The notes: generated by a model not told the origin, from the sequence alone. 64,000 nucleotides of DNA from CALARM01 sp964431735 (GCA_964431735.1 CAYSLJ010000003.1:21743-85742), one strand, 5' to 3'; shown: positions 18,492-28,851, counted from the stretch's first letter. Numbers and translations: made by a program.

Positions 18492-19769
18492 ATGAAACTA
18501 TGGAATAAAGGAAAAGAACTGAATGAACTTATAGAAGATTTTACGGTGGGAGAAGATTATATTCTGGATAAAGAACTTCTCCGTTATGACTGTGAAGGTT
18601 CTATTGCCCATGCCATGACACTGGAAAAATCCGGTATATTAACAGGGACAGAAAGAGAAAAACTTGTAGAGGCACTCAAAGAGATACAGAGAACCGGCAT
18701 TGAGATAAAAAAAGAAGATGAAGATGTACATACTGCCATAGAAAACTATCTTATAGAAAAGCTGGGAGATCTCGGAAGAAAAATTCATACAGGACGCTCC
18801 AGAAATGATCAGGTCATGGTAGATGTGCAGTTATGGGCACGGGATAATATTTTAAAGGTATATACTCTTGGTGTTAATCTGGCAGAAATAATAAATGATT
18901 TTTCAAAGAAAAATCCCGCTCTTATGCCCGGTTATACCCATATGCAGAGAGCAATGATCTCTTCTTTACAGCTTCTGACCGGTTCTTATATAGAATCTGT
19001 TCTTGATGATCTCCTCTTACTGGAAACAGCTTTTCAGATAAATAATCGAAACCCTCTGGGAAGTGCTGCCGGATACGGTTCATCTCTGGGTCTTGACAGA
19101 GATTATACAGCAAAACTTATGAATTTTAACGGAAACAGGAATCCTATTTATGTTCAATCAAGACCGAAATTAATTTCCACAATGATTTTTCCCCTGTCCA
19201 GTTTTATGAAAACAGTGGATAAAATTTCATGTGATCTCCTTCTGTTTACCATGGGAGAATTTAATTTCTTTTCCCTGTCTGATGAATTCTGCACAGGTTC
19301 AAGCATAATGCCTCAGAAGAAAAATTATGATCTCCTGGAATTAATCCGCAGCAGTTCATCACAGGTTCACAGTTTACTCTACCGTGTCGATATGACGGGC
19401 AGTAAATTGATAAGCGGATATAACAGAGATTATCAACTCACAAAAGGTCCTCTTCTGGAAGCCTTTTCTGTAACATCAAAATGCCTTGAAGTAATGACAC
19501 TGATCTTCAGCCATTTACAGGTCAATAAAGAAGCTATGAACAGAGCTATAAAGCATGAAATTTTTGCTACCGATAAGGCCTATGAACTGGTAAAAAATGG
19601 AACTCCCTTCAGAGAAGCTTACAGTATGGTAGCCAGAAATCTTGATAAAATCGAAATACCTGAACATATATACGATGGAAGAAATTTCCTGAAATTTAAA
19701 GACTATAAAAAGGAGATAGAAGAAAGAAAAATCTTTCTTACGCATCACGCATCACGTGTCACGCATTAA
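18492..19769 (+). CDS. argH: Argininosuccinate lyase
   Basis: A 425-residue enzyme of the fumarase/aspartase superfamily that splits argininosuccinate to arginine and fumarate. Visible: HTGRSRNDQV, PGYTHMQRA, the flexible signature loop GSSIMPQKKNYDLLELIR, and RNPLGSAAGYGSS. The loop has Tyr-Asp after KKN where many bacterial enzymes have Pro-Asp. The start ATG follows directly on TCACTTT repeats, with no clear Shine-Dalgarno. The last eight residues (HHASRVTH) are encoded by GCATCAC-type heptamers, so the native end has been replaced or extended by the repeat. Confidence 0.96.
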   Translation: MKLWNKGKELNELIEDFTVGEDYILDKELLRYDCEGSIAHAMTLEKSGILTGTEREKLVEALKEIQRTGIEIKKEDEDVHTAIENYLIEKLGDLGRKIHTGRSRNDQVMVDVQLWARDNILKVYTLGVNLAEIINDFSKKNPALMPGYTHMQRAMISSLQLLTGSYIESVLDDLLLLETAFQINNRNPLGSAAGYGSSLGLDRDYTAKLMNFNGNRNPIYVQSRPKLISTMIFPLSSFMKTVDKISCDLLLFTMGEFNFFSLSDEFCTGSSIMPQKKNYDLLELIRSSSSQVHSLLYRVDMTGSKLISGYNRDYQLTKGPLLEAFSVTSKCLEVMTLIFSHLQVNKEAMNRAIKHEIFATDKAYELVKNGTPFREAYSMVARNLDKIEIPEHIYDGRNFLKFKDYKKEIEERKIFLTHHASRVTH

Positions 19770-19774
19770 AAATT

Positions 19775-20644
19775 ATGAAAATAACCATTCTTTTTATATT
19801 ATTTCTTATTAGTACCGCAGTAATAATAATGGCAAAAGAACTTCCTTCAACAATGGTTTACAGGGATACAGAGATGGTACTCATTCCGAAGGGAGATTTC
19901 TGGATGGGAAGTACAGCAAAACAGGGACAGTTAGATGAATATCCGCAACATAAAGTCTATCTGTCTGATTATTATATGGATAAATATGAAGTAAAAAACA
20001 GTGATTTCTGTATTTTTTTAAATGAAAAAAATACTCACAGAGGCAGTCACAGTGAGTGGTGGATTGTAATAGACGATCAGAATTGTCTTATAGAATTTAA
20101 AGAAGGCCTTTACAAACCGAAGTCAGGAAGTGATAATTATCCTGTAATCAGTGTTACCTGGGAAGGTGCTACTGCCTATGCAACATGGATGGGAAAAAGA
20201 TTGCCTACAGAAGCAGAATGGGAAAAAGGAGCGAAAGGAACAAGAGGCAATCTATATCCGTGGGGGATGGAATGGTCTCCCGACATGTGTAACAATCAAA
20301 ATATGAATATACCGGTTCTGTTAAGTAATATGATTAATTTTTATCAGGGACGGGGCATACTTCCTGCAGGTTCCTTTCCGGGCGGAGCGAGTGATTACGG
20401 AATTATGGATATGGCAGGTAATGTAAGAGAGTGGTGCTCTGACTGGTATGATGAACATTATTACAAATCAAGCCCTTATAAGAATCCAGAAGGGCCCAAA
20501 ACAGGGAAATACAGAATCTTAAGAGGAGGTTCATGGGAAAACTCTTCTCCTGAGGATTTCAGATGTGCCGATCGTTTTATATGTGACAAAGACCGTAGCT
20601 ATGCCACAGGGTTCAGATGTGTAATGGACGTGAACAAAAGGTGA
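19775..20644 (+). CDS. Exported SUMF1/formylglycine-generating-enzyme-like protein
   Basis: 289 residues with an N-terminal signal peptide (MKITILFILFLISTAVIIMA). The FGE-sulfatase fold pattern is clear: MVLIPKGDFWMGS, DEYPQHKVYLSDYYMDKYEV, PVISVTWEGATAYATWMGKRLPTEAEWEK, GNVREWCSDWYDE, RILRGGSW and TGFRC. True formylglycine-generating enzymes need a specific Cys pair near the C-terminus that I do not see in the usual positions. Many bacterial members act in other oxidations or as binding proteins, so substrate and reaction are unknown. The gene starts 5 bases after argH. The stop TGA comes from a GTGAGTC unit. Confidence 0.85.
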   Translation: MKITILFILFLISTAVIIMAKELPSTMVYRDTEMVLIPKGDFWMGSTAKQGQLDEYPQHKVYLSDYYMDKYEVKNSDFCIFLNEKNTHRGSHSEWWIVIDDQNCLIEFKEGLYKPKSGSDNYPVISVTWEGATAYATWMGKRLPTEAEWEKGAKGTRGNLYPWGMEWSPDMCNNQNMNIPVLLSNMINFYQGRGILPAGSFPGGASDYGIMDMAGNVREWCSDWYDEHYYKSSPYKNPEGPKTGKYRILRGGSWENSSPEDFRCADRFICDKDRSYATGFRCVMDVNKR

Positions 20645-20700
20645 GTCGTGAAGAGTGAAATTTACGCGCCACGATTATAGTATCACCCATCACGAATTAT
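20643..20700. repeat. Heptamer block after the SUMF1-like gene
   Basis: Starts with GTGAGTCGTGAAGAGTGA, which supplies the stop codon of the preceding gene, then CACGATTATAGTATCACCCATCACG. Confidence 0.65.
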
Positions 20701-20722
20701 AAAAATAGAAGGTGAAACAGAG

Positions 20723-22147
20723 TTGAATCTGATAAATTTAAAATGTGAAACATGCGGTGCCCAGCTTAAGAGAACAGCAAGTATGAGAACTCTTCAATGT
20801 GAGTACTGCGGTTCCAAATATCTTGCAGAAATTGACGGGCAATCTCAGGGATTGGATGACAGAACATTTATACTTCCCGTTAATATTGAAGAAGATAAAG
20901 CAAAAAATTATATCATGAGAGAAACTCAATTGAGACAGTTTGTTCATGAAAATACGGGAAAAGAGGTTTCCATGGTTAATCCCAGTGGAGTCATGATCCC
21001 ATGTTATACATTTGAATGTGAGTTAACATCTAACTGGTACGGAGAAAATGCAGTACAAAAAATGAGGCAGGTATACAATCAAATGACAGGAATGCTTGAA
21101 AATCAGGCTTATGAAGAATGGTATCCCCAAAACGGACAGCATTACGGAAAACATAATGCTTTTATATCTGCATCAGGAGCTTTAAAAGAAAGTGAAGGGA
21201 AATGGGGAGAACTATTCCCCCTTCCCCTGGAAAAAAAATCCCTTTTTATAGATGATAGTGAGAACCAGCGTTTTTCTCTGGAAATACCCGATATGTCACC
21301 GGAAGAAGCATGGACTAAAGGTGAAAGAGAAGCAAAAAGACTTGAAGAAGAAGACTGTAAAACCCTTGTAGGAAGGCTTAAAAATGTAAATTCGAAAATA
21401 GATAAAAAAGAGGTCTCTCTTGTTTATGCACCTGTATGGATCTTTAATTATAAAGTAGATAATATACCTTACAGAAATCTGGTCTGTGCCACAAGCGGTA
21501 AAGTAATAGGTGAAATGCCTACCAATTTCGAACAGCTCTTTGATAAACTCAGAAGTATACAGCAAGAAATGTCCAAAATGACCAATTATTTTATCATCGC
21601 AATTGTAGGTACTATTCTATCGCTTGCACTTCTTTTCGGCACTGTTTTACTTCCTTTTACAGTATATATTATATATTATTTATACCAGAAAAGAAATGAT
21701 ATGCAAAAGAAATTTGATGAAGAATTTGAAAAGAATATTTTAACGAATAAATATAATCTATGTTATTATATATTGAGAAAACGTACAGACCTTAAGCCCT
21801 CTCTTAATCTTCCAACACTATCCGGCATATCGGCAGTAGAAAGATGTCTTGATGAAGAAGAAGGGGGAAAAATTGATAATACAATAGTAAAGGAGCTGGT
21901 AGCCAGATATCTTCTGGCAACAAATCCTGCTGCAGGTGAAACACCGGCAGAAAAAATTGAAAAAATGCTTGGTATGAAAAAGAGTAATGTTATAGGTACA
22001 GCAGTTTCCGGCACATCAATAGCAAAAATGCCTCAGGGAGGAACAATGTCTGATAAAGCAGAGAACCCTGTGCCTGCAAAATGCAAATGCGGTCAAATAA
22101 TTAAAGAAGGCTGGAAGGTATGCCCGATGTGTGGGAATAAATTTTAA
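20723..22147 (+). CDS. Zinc-ribbon membrane protein of unknown function
   Basis: 474 residues, starting at TTG (AAGGTG upstream). Both ends carry zinc-ribbon motifs: LKCETCGAQL with LQCEYCGSKY (residues 8-35), and CKCGQIIKEGWKVCPMCG at the extreme C-terminus. Two membrane segments lie near residues 292-325 (YFIIAIVGTILSLALLFGTV, then LLPFTVYIIYYLY). The central part is soluble, with a repeated YAPVWIFNYKV-type strand, and is not recognised. The two ribbons presumably sit in the cytoplasm, one on each side of the membrane hairpin. It is followed in the same direction by another zinc-ribbon protein (22321), which hints at a shared role. Confidence 0.8.
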   Translation: MNLINLKCETCGAQLKRTASMRTLQCEYCGSKYLAEIDGQSQGLDDRTFILPVNIEEDKAKNYIMRETQLRQFVHENTGKEVSMVNPSGVMIPCYTFECELTSNWYGENAVQKMRQVYNQMTGMLENQAYEEWYPQNGQHYGKHNAFISASGALKESEGKWGELFPLPLEKKSLFIDDSENQRFSLEIPDMSPEEAWTKGEREAKRLEEEDCKTLVGRLKNVNSKIDKKEVSLVYAPVWIFNYKVDNIPYRNLVCATSGKVIGEMPTNFEQLFDKLRSIQQEMSKMTNYFIIAIVGTILSLALLFGTVLLPFTVYIIYYLYQKRNDMQKKFDEEFEKNILTNKYNLCYYILRKRTDLKPSLNLPTLSGISAVERCLDEEEGGKIDNTIVKELVARYLLATNPAAGETPAEKIEKMLGMKKSNVIGTAVSGTSIAKMPQGGTMSDKAENPVPAKCKCGQIIKEGWKVCPMCGNKF

Positions 22148-22320
22148 AGGAAAATTACAGGAAAAATATTGATTTTATAAAATCACTAACATATAATTAT
22201 GTATATCAATGACCTGGCCTGTAACAGAACTCACAATATAAGGGTATTACAGCATAAGGCCTGTCATTCCTCCCTGCAGAGGAGTGCAATTATTATAAAA
22301 ATCAAGGGAGAGTTTATAAA

Positions 22321-25189
22321 TTGAACGAACAGAAAGGGCAAGATAAACAACTCTTAAAAGTTTCATCACTGGAAGAGATCAGAAAAAGTTTTAAACTCAG
22401 AATTGAAGAAAATAAGAAAGAACTTCAAATAGAAAAAGAACAATCTGTAGAATCCAGGCAGGCAGATGGTCAGAGAAACTATCAGATCTTCAGATCTATT
22501 CTGGATACCTTCTGGGCAGAAGGGCATTTATCAGATGTCCAAAAAAATTTGATTGAGAGAAAAAAAATAGCCCTTGCAATTCCTGATGATGTGGCAGAAA
22601 AAATTGAAGGGGAAGTAAAAAATAAATACTGTCAAAAAATTGAAGACAGTTACCAGAAAAAAGAAAATTTATCTGAAATAAAGAAAAATAAACAGAATCT
22701 GAAAATTCTTCTGTACAGAACCATGCTGGAAAGTACCCTTGTAGATGGAGATTTTACAGAAAAAGAAACACTTTATTTAAGAAGAAAAAAAATAGAACTT
22801 GACATAACAGATGAAGAAGCAACATCACTGGAAATACAGGTAAGAACAGAACTAAAGTCTGAAAAATCTTCTGCGGAAAAATCCCTGCTACCGGTTAATA
22901 AAATTACTTTAAATCGCCATCCCAGGCCTGAAGAACATGAAGATAAAAAAACTGAAGAAATTTCTCCTGAAAATGTAAAAGAAGAAACAGATAAAACAGC
23001 TTCAGAAAGATTATTTATAAAACCTTATACATCTCTACCGGAAAAAGAAGAAATTAAAAACATTGAAATAAAAGAAGAGTGTTCCGGGAAATCAGATGAA
23101 GAAGCTAAAAAGCAGGCTCTCAGGTTAAAATGGCTTGCTGAAGAAGAAGCTCTTCAGAAACAGGATGAAAAAACTTCTGAAGAAGAAGCTAAAAAACAGG
23201 CTCTCAGGCTAAAATGGATTGCTGAAGAAGAGGCCATTAAAGATCAGGAAGGGGAAAAAATAGAGACACAACTTCCTGAAGAAGAAGCAAGAAAAATCGA
23301 AGAAGAAGAACTTGCACGAAAAGCACAGGAAGAATTCAACAGAGCTCAAGAAGAAGCAAGAAAAATCGAAGAAGAAGAACTTGCACGAAAAGCACAGGAA
23401 GANNNNNNNNNNNNNNNNNNNNNNNNNNNNNNNNNNNNNNNNNNNNNNNNNNNNNNNNNNNNNNNNNNNNNNNNNNNNNNNNNNNNNNNNNNNNNNNNNN
23501 NNATTCAACAGAGCTCAAGAAGAACTACAAAAAAAAGCCGGAGAAGAATTGAAAAAATCTGAAGAAGCCAAAAAACAGGCTCTCAGATTAAAATGGCTTG
23601 CCGAGGAAGAGTCTCTCAAGCAACAGGAAGAAAAAACATCCGACCCTGACACAGAAGACGAGTTAAAAAAGCTTGAAGAAGAACTTGCAAGAAAAGCACA
23701 GGAAGAATTCAACAGAGCTGAAGAAGAAGCAAGAAAGCTTGAAGAAGAACTTGCAAGAAAAGCACAGGAAGAATTNNNNNNNNNNNNNNNNNNNNNNNNN
23801 NNNNNNNNNNNNNNNNNNNNNNNNNNNNNNNNNNNNNNNNNNNNNNNNNNNNNNNNNNNNNNNNNNNNNNNNNNNGAAGAAGCAAGAAAGCTTGAAGAAG
23901 AACTTGCAAGAAAAGCACAGGAAGAATTCAACAGTCCAGAAGAAGAACTTCATGGGGGAGAAGTATTAAAAGAATCTGAAAAACCTGTCTGTGAAGGAGA
24001 CAGAAGTGATGGGGTATCTGAAGAAGAAGCAAGAAGGCAGGCTCTCAGACTGAAATGGCTTGCTGAAGAAGAGTCCCTTAAAGAAGAGGAAGAAAAGTCA
24101 CGAAAGCAGGAAACCTCTGCAGAAAAAAACATTCCCGGAGAAGAGACATCCGATGAAGAAGCAAAAAAGCAAATTCTGAGATTGAAATGGATGGAAGAAG
24201 AAGAGGCACTAAAAAAACAACCTGTAGAAGAGGCAAAAACTGCCATACCTCTCAAAAAATCTCTAAGTATATGTCCTGAATGTAAAACAGAAAATAGATT
24301 AAATGCGAAATTCTGTAAAGGCTGCGGGTTTAATATGTATCTACAGGCTGCCAGAGTTCCTTTATCCAGCGAAATTGTACAGGAAGAGACAATAAAACTT
24401 ACTGAAGAAGAAGTAACAAGAGCAGAAGAAGAGGCAATGAAGCGTGCCGAAGAAGAAGCAAGAAGAGCAGAAGAAGAATTCCTGAGACAATCGGAAGAAG
24501 AATTGAAAAGAGCAGAAGAAGAAGCAAGAAAACTGGCAGAAGAAGAGGCAAGAAAAGCGGAAGAAGAATTCCTGAGACAATCGGAAGAAGAATTGAAAAG
24601 AGCAGAAGAAGAAGCAAGAAAACTGGCAGAAGAAGAGGCAAGAAAAGCGGAAGAAGAATTCCTGAAACAATCGGAACAGGAAGTAAACAGAAGGAAAGAA
24701 GAAAAAAAGAAAGATATTAACATATGTACAATCTGTAATGCAGAAAACAGGATAAATGCCAAGTTTTGCCATAACTGCGGCGGTATACTTCCGGCAGTTA
24801 TTGGTAATGAAGGAGATTCCGGATCTCTAAAAAAAAACTCAACTATAATATTTAACCAGTCAAAAGCAACAATAAAAATTGCAGAAGATGACCTTAATCA
24901 GGATAATGCAAAATGTCCTGTCTGTTATTCTGAAAATAGAATAAATGCCAGATTTTGCAAAAGTTGTGGTGTCAATCTCCAGGAACTTACTGTATTCTGT
25001 GCAAACTGCAGAGCTCAGAATAGAGGTATTGAAAAATACTGTAAGTCATGCGGATTTTCATTATATCAGGAAGAAAATGTAAATACTGACACAGAAGAAT
25101 ATATAGAAACAACAGGTCATCTTTTCGGTACAACTTATTTAAAAGATGACTCAGGGGTATCAGTAGGGTTTGATAGTATGTTTATGTAA
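22321..25189 (+). CDS. Tandem-repeat coiled-coil protein with four C-terminal zinc ribbons (gene crosses two assembly gaps)
   Basis: Reads from TTG at 22321 (GGGAGAG upstream) to 25189 once two 100-N gaps are allowed for. The N-terminal 190 residues contain two similar helical segments (FRSILDTFWAEGHLSD and YRTMLESTLVDGDFTE), resembling a short repeated helical domain. A module KKQALRLKWLAEEEA then recurs at least six times. Between copies are highly regular acidic/basic repeats of 22-23 residues (EELARKAQEEFNRA) and later EEEARKLAEEEARKAEEEFL, predicted as a long charged helix. Four zinc ribbons of the form C-x2-C-x(12-14)-C-x2-C end the protein, e.g. CPECKTENRLNAKFCKGCG and CPVCYSENRINARFCKSCG. 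There is no signal peptide. It is probably a scaffold; function unknown. Confidence 0.82.
23403..23502. other. Assembly gap (100 N) inside a 69-bp coding repeat
   Basis: Left flank ...GCACAGGAAGA and right flank ATTCAACAGAGC join exactly as in the repeat. The missing length should be a multiple of 69 bases, and this restores the frame. Confidence 0.88.
23776..23875. other. Assembly gap (100 N) inside a 66-bp coding repeat
   Basis: From the intact neighbouring copy the missing sequence should be 13 bases plus a multiple of 66. Because 13 and 100 leave the same remainder modulo three, the frame happens to be kept. Confidence 0.85.
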
Positions 25190-25248
25190 ATGTGAGTGGC
25201 GAATAATGAATAATATACTCACTACTCACCACTCACTGCTCACTATTT
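25190..25248. repeat. Heptamer block between convergent genes
   Basis: GTGAGTG and GCGAATA units are followed by TCACTAC, TCACCAC, TCACTGC and TCACTAT units. The two halves are complementary in type and lie between two gene ends that face each other. Confidence 0.75.
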
Positions 25249-26703
25249 TACATTTTTAAGTAACTCTACAACAAACTTCCAGAAAGGTTCTATACTGGGT
25301 ATAAAGAGTTTTTCATCAGGTGAATGAACACCTTGCATGGTAGGGCCAAAGGAAATCATATCCATACCGGGGAACTTCTCCCCTATAATACCGCATTCAA
25401 GTCCTGCATGTATGGCTTTTATATTAGCCTCTTTATTGAAGAGTTTTTTATAGGTTTCACGGGATATATTTAATATTTTAGAATCCAGATCTGGTTGCCA
25501 TCCCGGATACCCCGGCCCTCTTACGTATTTAACACCGGCAAGATTTGCCAGTGATTCTATAGCTTCTGCCACTTCCAGAATAGCCGTACCGGAAGAACTT
25601 CTATGATTTAATGTTAAAATCATTTCATCTGCTTCTGTTTTTATGATAGCCAGGTTTGTTGAAGTTTCTACAAGTTCCGGTATATCACGGCTCATAGCAA
25701 CCACGCCATGGGGCATAGCATATAAAACATTCGTCACAGTCATGGCACATTTACCGGTAAAAACTTTTTTTGTAACATCTTCAGAGTGACGGGACATATT
25801 AATAACCAGATCCGGTTCTGTTTTACCGAATTCTTTTCTGAATAACTTTTCCCAGTGACCTGTTTTTTCTTCAATTACCGTGACTTTATCTTCAGGAATC
25901 CACAGAAGAGCTTCTGCTTCTCTGGCGATGGCATTTCTCTTACTTCCACCTGAGAAATTCTCTATCTTTATATCAATATCTTTCATAATATTCCAGAGAA
26001 AACGGTTAAGAACCTTTATGGCATTGGCATGGCCTTTATCAATTTCAAGACCGGAATGTCCGCCCTTCATACCTGAAGCTTTTACCAGGAACGGTATCAT
26101 ACCGGAAGGTACCTCTTCCCTGTCAATATGTATCTTTATCTCTCCGTCAAGGCCGCCGGCACATCCGACAAAAAAATCTCCTTCCTGTTCGGAATCAAGA
26201 TTCAGCATGGTTCTTCCCTTAAGGAAATCTGATGTAAGAAACTTTGCGCCATTAAGTCCAACTTCTTCTTCTACTGTAAAAAGGAATTCCAGCGGAGGAT
26301 GAGGCAAATCTTTACTTACCATAACAGCAAGAGATGTGGCTACTCCCACACCGTTATCGGCTCCCATGCTTGTATCCTGTGCTTTGAGGTAATCTCCGTC
26401 AATCTTAAGTTTTATAGGATCTTTAGTAAAATCATGTTCTATTCCTTTATTTTTTTCACAGACCATATCAAGGTGACCCTGAAGAATTACAACAGGTCCA
26501 TTTTCATAGTCTGCCGTTCCATTTTTCGATACTACAAGGTTTCCTTTACCATCAACTTTATAGGAAAATCCGTGTTCTTTTGCTATGGAAATAATATAAT
26601 CTCTTATAGCACCTTCATTACCGGAACATCTGGGAATAGATGTAATTTTTTCAAAATGCCTCCAGAATTCAGCTGGCTGCAGGTCGTTAATAGATAATGA
26701 CAT
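25243..26703 (-). CDS. pepD: Aminoacyl-histidine dipeptidase (Xaa-His dipeptidase, M20/M25 family)
   Basis: A 486-residue cytoplasmic metallopeptidase that cleaves dipeptides such as carnosine-type Xaa-His. Length matches E. coli PepD (485). Metal and catalytic motifs are intact: QGHLDMVCEKN (His, Asp), DNGVGVA, FTVEEEVGLNGA (general base Glu and metal Glu), LDSEQEG, and the C-terminal GLECGIIGEKFPGMDMISFGP with the last ligand His in MQGVHSPDE. The start opens MSLSINDLQPAEFWRHFEKI, as expected for the family. It is transcribed away from the histidine kinase gene, with a heptamer block between. Confidence 0.95.
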   Translation of the reverse strand: MSLSINDLQPAEFWRHFEKITSIPRCSGNEGAIRDYIISIAKEHGFSYKVDGKGNLVVSKNGTADYENGPVVILQGHLDMVCEKNKGIEHDFTKDPIKLKIDGDYLKAQDTSMGADNGVGVATSLAVMVSKDLPHPPLEFLFTVEEEVGLNGAKFLTSDFLKGRTMLNLDSEQEGDFFVGCAGGLDGEIKIHIDREEVPSGMIPFLVKASGMKGGHSGLEIDKGHANAIKVLNRFLWNIMKDIDIKIENFSGGSKRNAIAREAEALLWIPEDKVTVIEEKTGHWEKLFRKEFGKTEPDLVINMSRHSEDVTKKVFTGKCAMTVTNVLYAMPHGVVAMSRDIPELVETSTNLAIIKTEADEMILTLNHRSSSGTAILEVAEAIESLANLAGVKYVRGPGYPGWQPDLDSKILNISRETYKKLFNKEANIKAIHAGLECGIIGEKFPGMDMISFGPTMQGVHSPDEKLFIPSIEPFWKFVVELLKNVK

Positions 26704-26723
26704 AATAACACTCCTTTTATTTT

Positions 26724-26834
26724 ATAATCGTGACGCGTAACGGGTGATGCGTGATGCATAATGCGTGATGGGTATTTCATCTCCAGGGCGTATAAAACGC
26801 CCCTGCTCACTCTTCACTCTTCACCGCTCACTGT
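26724..26834. repeat. Heptamer block between pepD and the hybrid kinase
   Basis: GTGACGC, GTAACGG, GTGATGC (x3) and GTGATGG units, then a palindrome GGGCGTATAAAACGCCC at about 26786-26802, then TCACTCT units that reach into the last codons of the kinase gene. Confidence 0.8.
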
Positions 26835-28851
26835 TATTAACTCCAAGTGTTTTAAACACTATATCAAGCAATGCATTTATCTTAAAAGGCTTCGTGAGAT
26901 AACCGTCTGCTCCTGCTTCCAGAGCTCTCTGTTTTATTTCTTCCGTTATAAGAGCAGTTATCATATAAACAGGTGTTGACCTTGTTTTCGGATTTGATTT
27001 TATCTTTCTGCACACTTCTATACCATCAAGATCTGCCATAGCTATATCAAGTAATACTATCCCAAAATCTTCTTTTTCTATAATCTCAACAGCAGATTTA
27101 CCTGAAAAAGCCGTTTTTATTTTATAATCTTCCGAAGAAAGTACCATCTCTATAAGGTTTACAACTTCCGGTTCATCATCCACAACAAGAATTGATTTCT
27201 TTTTCGGCAGGGTTTCCGTGAGTTCCGAAGGAGGAAGAATAAAACAGAGAGGTTCTCTATTCAATAAAGATTGTATTTTCTCTTCCAGTTCACCGAGTAA
27301 AAAAGGACGATTCATAACATGAACATTATCATTTTGTTGAAATATACGTTCTGATGAGGAATTTTTCAAGACTATAACAGGAGTGGATTTGCATGCATTT
27401 AAAAGAGAAGAAATGTAATCTTCAGGCACTGCCGTATCCAGAATTATAACACCCGGTTCATAAGAAAGTCCTTCTTCCAGTTTGTTTTCTGTCATAGAAA
27501 TACATAAAGGGGTTAAACCGAGATGAGTAATAGAACAGGTGAGATAATAATCGGAATGACATCTATCGGCGATTATAAGAACAGAAGGTCTCTTACCTGT
27601 TATATAAACAGCAGAAGAAAGATATTTTTCTACTACAAATATAAGACTTTCCTTATCAAGAGGCTCAGATAAAAAAACCTCTGCATTTATTTGATATTTT
27701 TTCTCTATTCCTTCAATCTTTGATATTATAATTAAAGGTATATGGCGGGTAACACAGTTTTCCTTAAGATAATGTAAATTATCTACAGTCTCCTGTTCCA
27801 TATTTTCTATATTCCATATGATTAATTCAGGTTTATATTTCTCCGCAATATAAATAGATTCGCTCTGATAAGAAGTTGTAAGTACGGAAAATCCATTCTT
27901 TTCCAGGAGTATTTTCATATCTTTACTTTTATTTCCATCCTGACAGTAAACTTCTATCATACCTTTAAAAGAAGTTTTTCTGGTTATTTTAATTGAAGAA
28001 ACTTCTTCTTCCCGGGCGAATACAGGTAAAGCGAAAGTAAAATAGGAACCCTTGCCTTCCTGGCTGTTTACAGAAATTTTACCTCCATGAAGTCTGATAA
28101 TATTACTGGTTATAGAAAGACCTATACCTGTACCTCCGTATTTTCTGCTGTGAGAACCATCTACCTGATAAAAGCGATCGAAAATTTTATCCAGAGCATT
28201 CTGAGGAATACCGATGCCGGTATCTGCCACTTTCACTATTACAAGATCTGTTCCTGACATACTTATTTCTATGTGAATTTTACCTTCGTAATTATTAAAT
28301 TTAACGGCATTTTCAAGTAAATTAATAAAAACCTGGCTTATCTTATCCCTGTCTCCTCTTATAATAACAGGATGGGAAGGGAACATTGTAGTAATTGTAA
28401 TTTTTCTATCATCTGCTCTGGATTTTATTAATTGGACTTCCTGTTCTGCAACATCAATCAAATTAAAAGTAGATAATTTTAATTTTTCAAACCCCATTTC
28501 CATTTTAGAAAAATTAAGGAGATTATCAATAAGAGATATTAATCTGTCAATACTTTTCAAAGATATTTCAAGTCCTCTTTTTTGCTGAGCATTAACAGGC
28601 CCTATTTTCTCTTTGAATATGAGATCTGTATAACCTTTAATAGCAACAAGAGGAGTTCTCAGTTCATGAGATACATTGGAAAGTAAATTTGATTTCATCT
28701 GATCAAGTGTTTTCAACTCCAGGTTAAGTTTTCCCAGTTCCTGATTAACTTTTTCCAGTTCTTCGTTTTTTTCTTTATAGGCTATATGATTTTCATCCAT
28801 AGTGGCGGATGTATCTGCATATTCATGCCCTGCACCGAATATCATATCCAT
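26821..28851 (-). CDS. Soluble hybrid histidine kinase with two degenerate and one canonical receiver domain
   Basis: 676 residues, AAGGAGGAAAATACT before the ATG. The N-terminus is a coiled coil (EKNEELEKVNQELGKLNLEL), with no sensor or membrane domain seen. The HisKA box SNVSHELRTPLVAIKGY lies near residue 62, then the HATPase with FDRFYQVDGSHSRKYGGTGIGLSI. Three receiver-like regions follow. The first (about 300-415) has WNIE where the phospho-Asp should be. The second (about 420-535) has ILDTAVPEDY but lacks the acidic pair. The third (about 553-670) is canonical: ILVVDDEPE, LLDIAMADLDG, KPF. Signals presumably go to the last receiver by phosphorelay or from the kinase directly. The final residues NNSER and the stop come from GTGAGCG repeats. 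Confidence 0.92.
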   Translation of the reverse strand: MDMIFGAGHEYADTSATMDENHIAYKEKNEELEKVNQELGKLNLELKTLDQMKSNLLSNVSHELRTPLVAIKGYTDLIFKEKIGPVNAQQKRGLEISLKSIDRLISLIDNLLNFSKMEMGFEKLKLSTFNLIDVAEQEVQLIKSRADDRKITITTMFPSHPVIIRGDRDKISQVFINLLENAVKFNNYEGKIHIEISMSGTDLVIVKVADTGIGIPQNALDKIFDRFYQVDGSHSRKYGGTGIGLSITSNIIRLHGGKISVNSQEGKGSYFTFALPVFAREEEVSSIKITRKTSFKGMIEVYCQDGNKSKDMKILLEKNGFSVLTTSYQSESIYIAEKYKPELIIWNIENMEQETVDNLHYLKENCVTRHIPLIIISKIEGIEKKYQINAEVFLSEPLDKESLIFVVEKYLSSAVYITGKRPSVLIIADRCHSDYYLTCSITHLGLTPLCISMTENKLEEGLSYEPGVIILDTAVPEDYISSLLNACKSTPVIVLKNSSSERIFQQNDNVHVMNRPFLLGELEEKIQSLLNREPLCFILPPSELTETLPKKKSILVVDDEPEVVNLIEMVLSSEDYKIKTAFSGKSAVEIIEKEDFGIVLLDIAMADLDGIEVCRKIKSNPKTRSTPVYMITALITEEIKQRALEAGADGYLTKPFKINALLDIVFKTLGVNNSER

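Noticed and set aside
19775..20644. True formylglycine-generating enzyme acting on sulfatases
   Set aside because: No sulfatase gene is nearby and the catalytic Cys pair is not evident; kept as SUMF1-like only.
26786..26802. GGGCGTATAAAACGCCC as a standard rho-independent terminator
   Set aside because: No U tract follows on either strand; treated as a decayed copy of the palindrome in the heptamer arrays.
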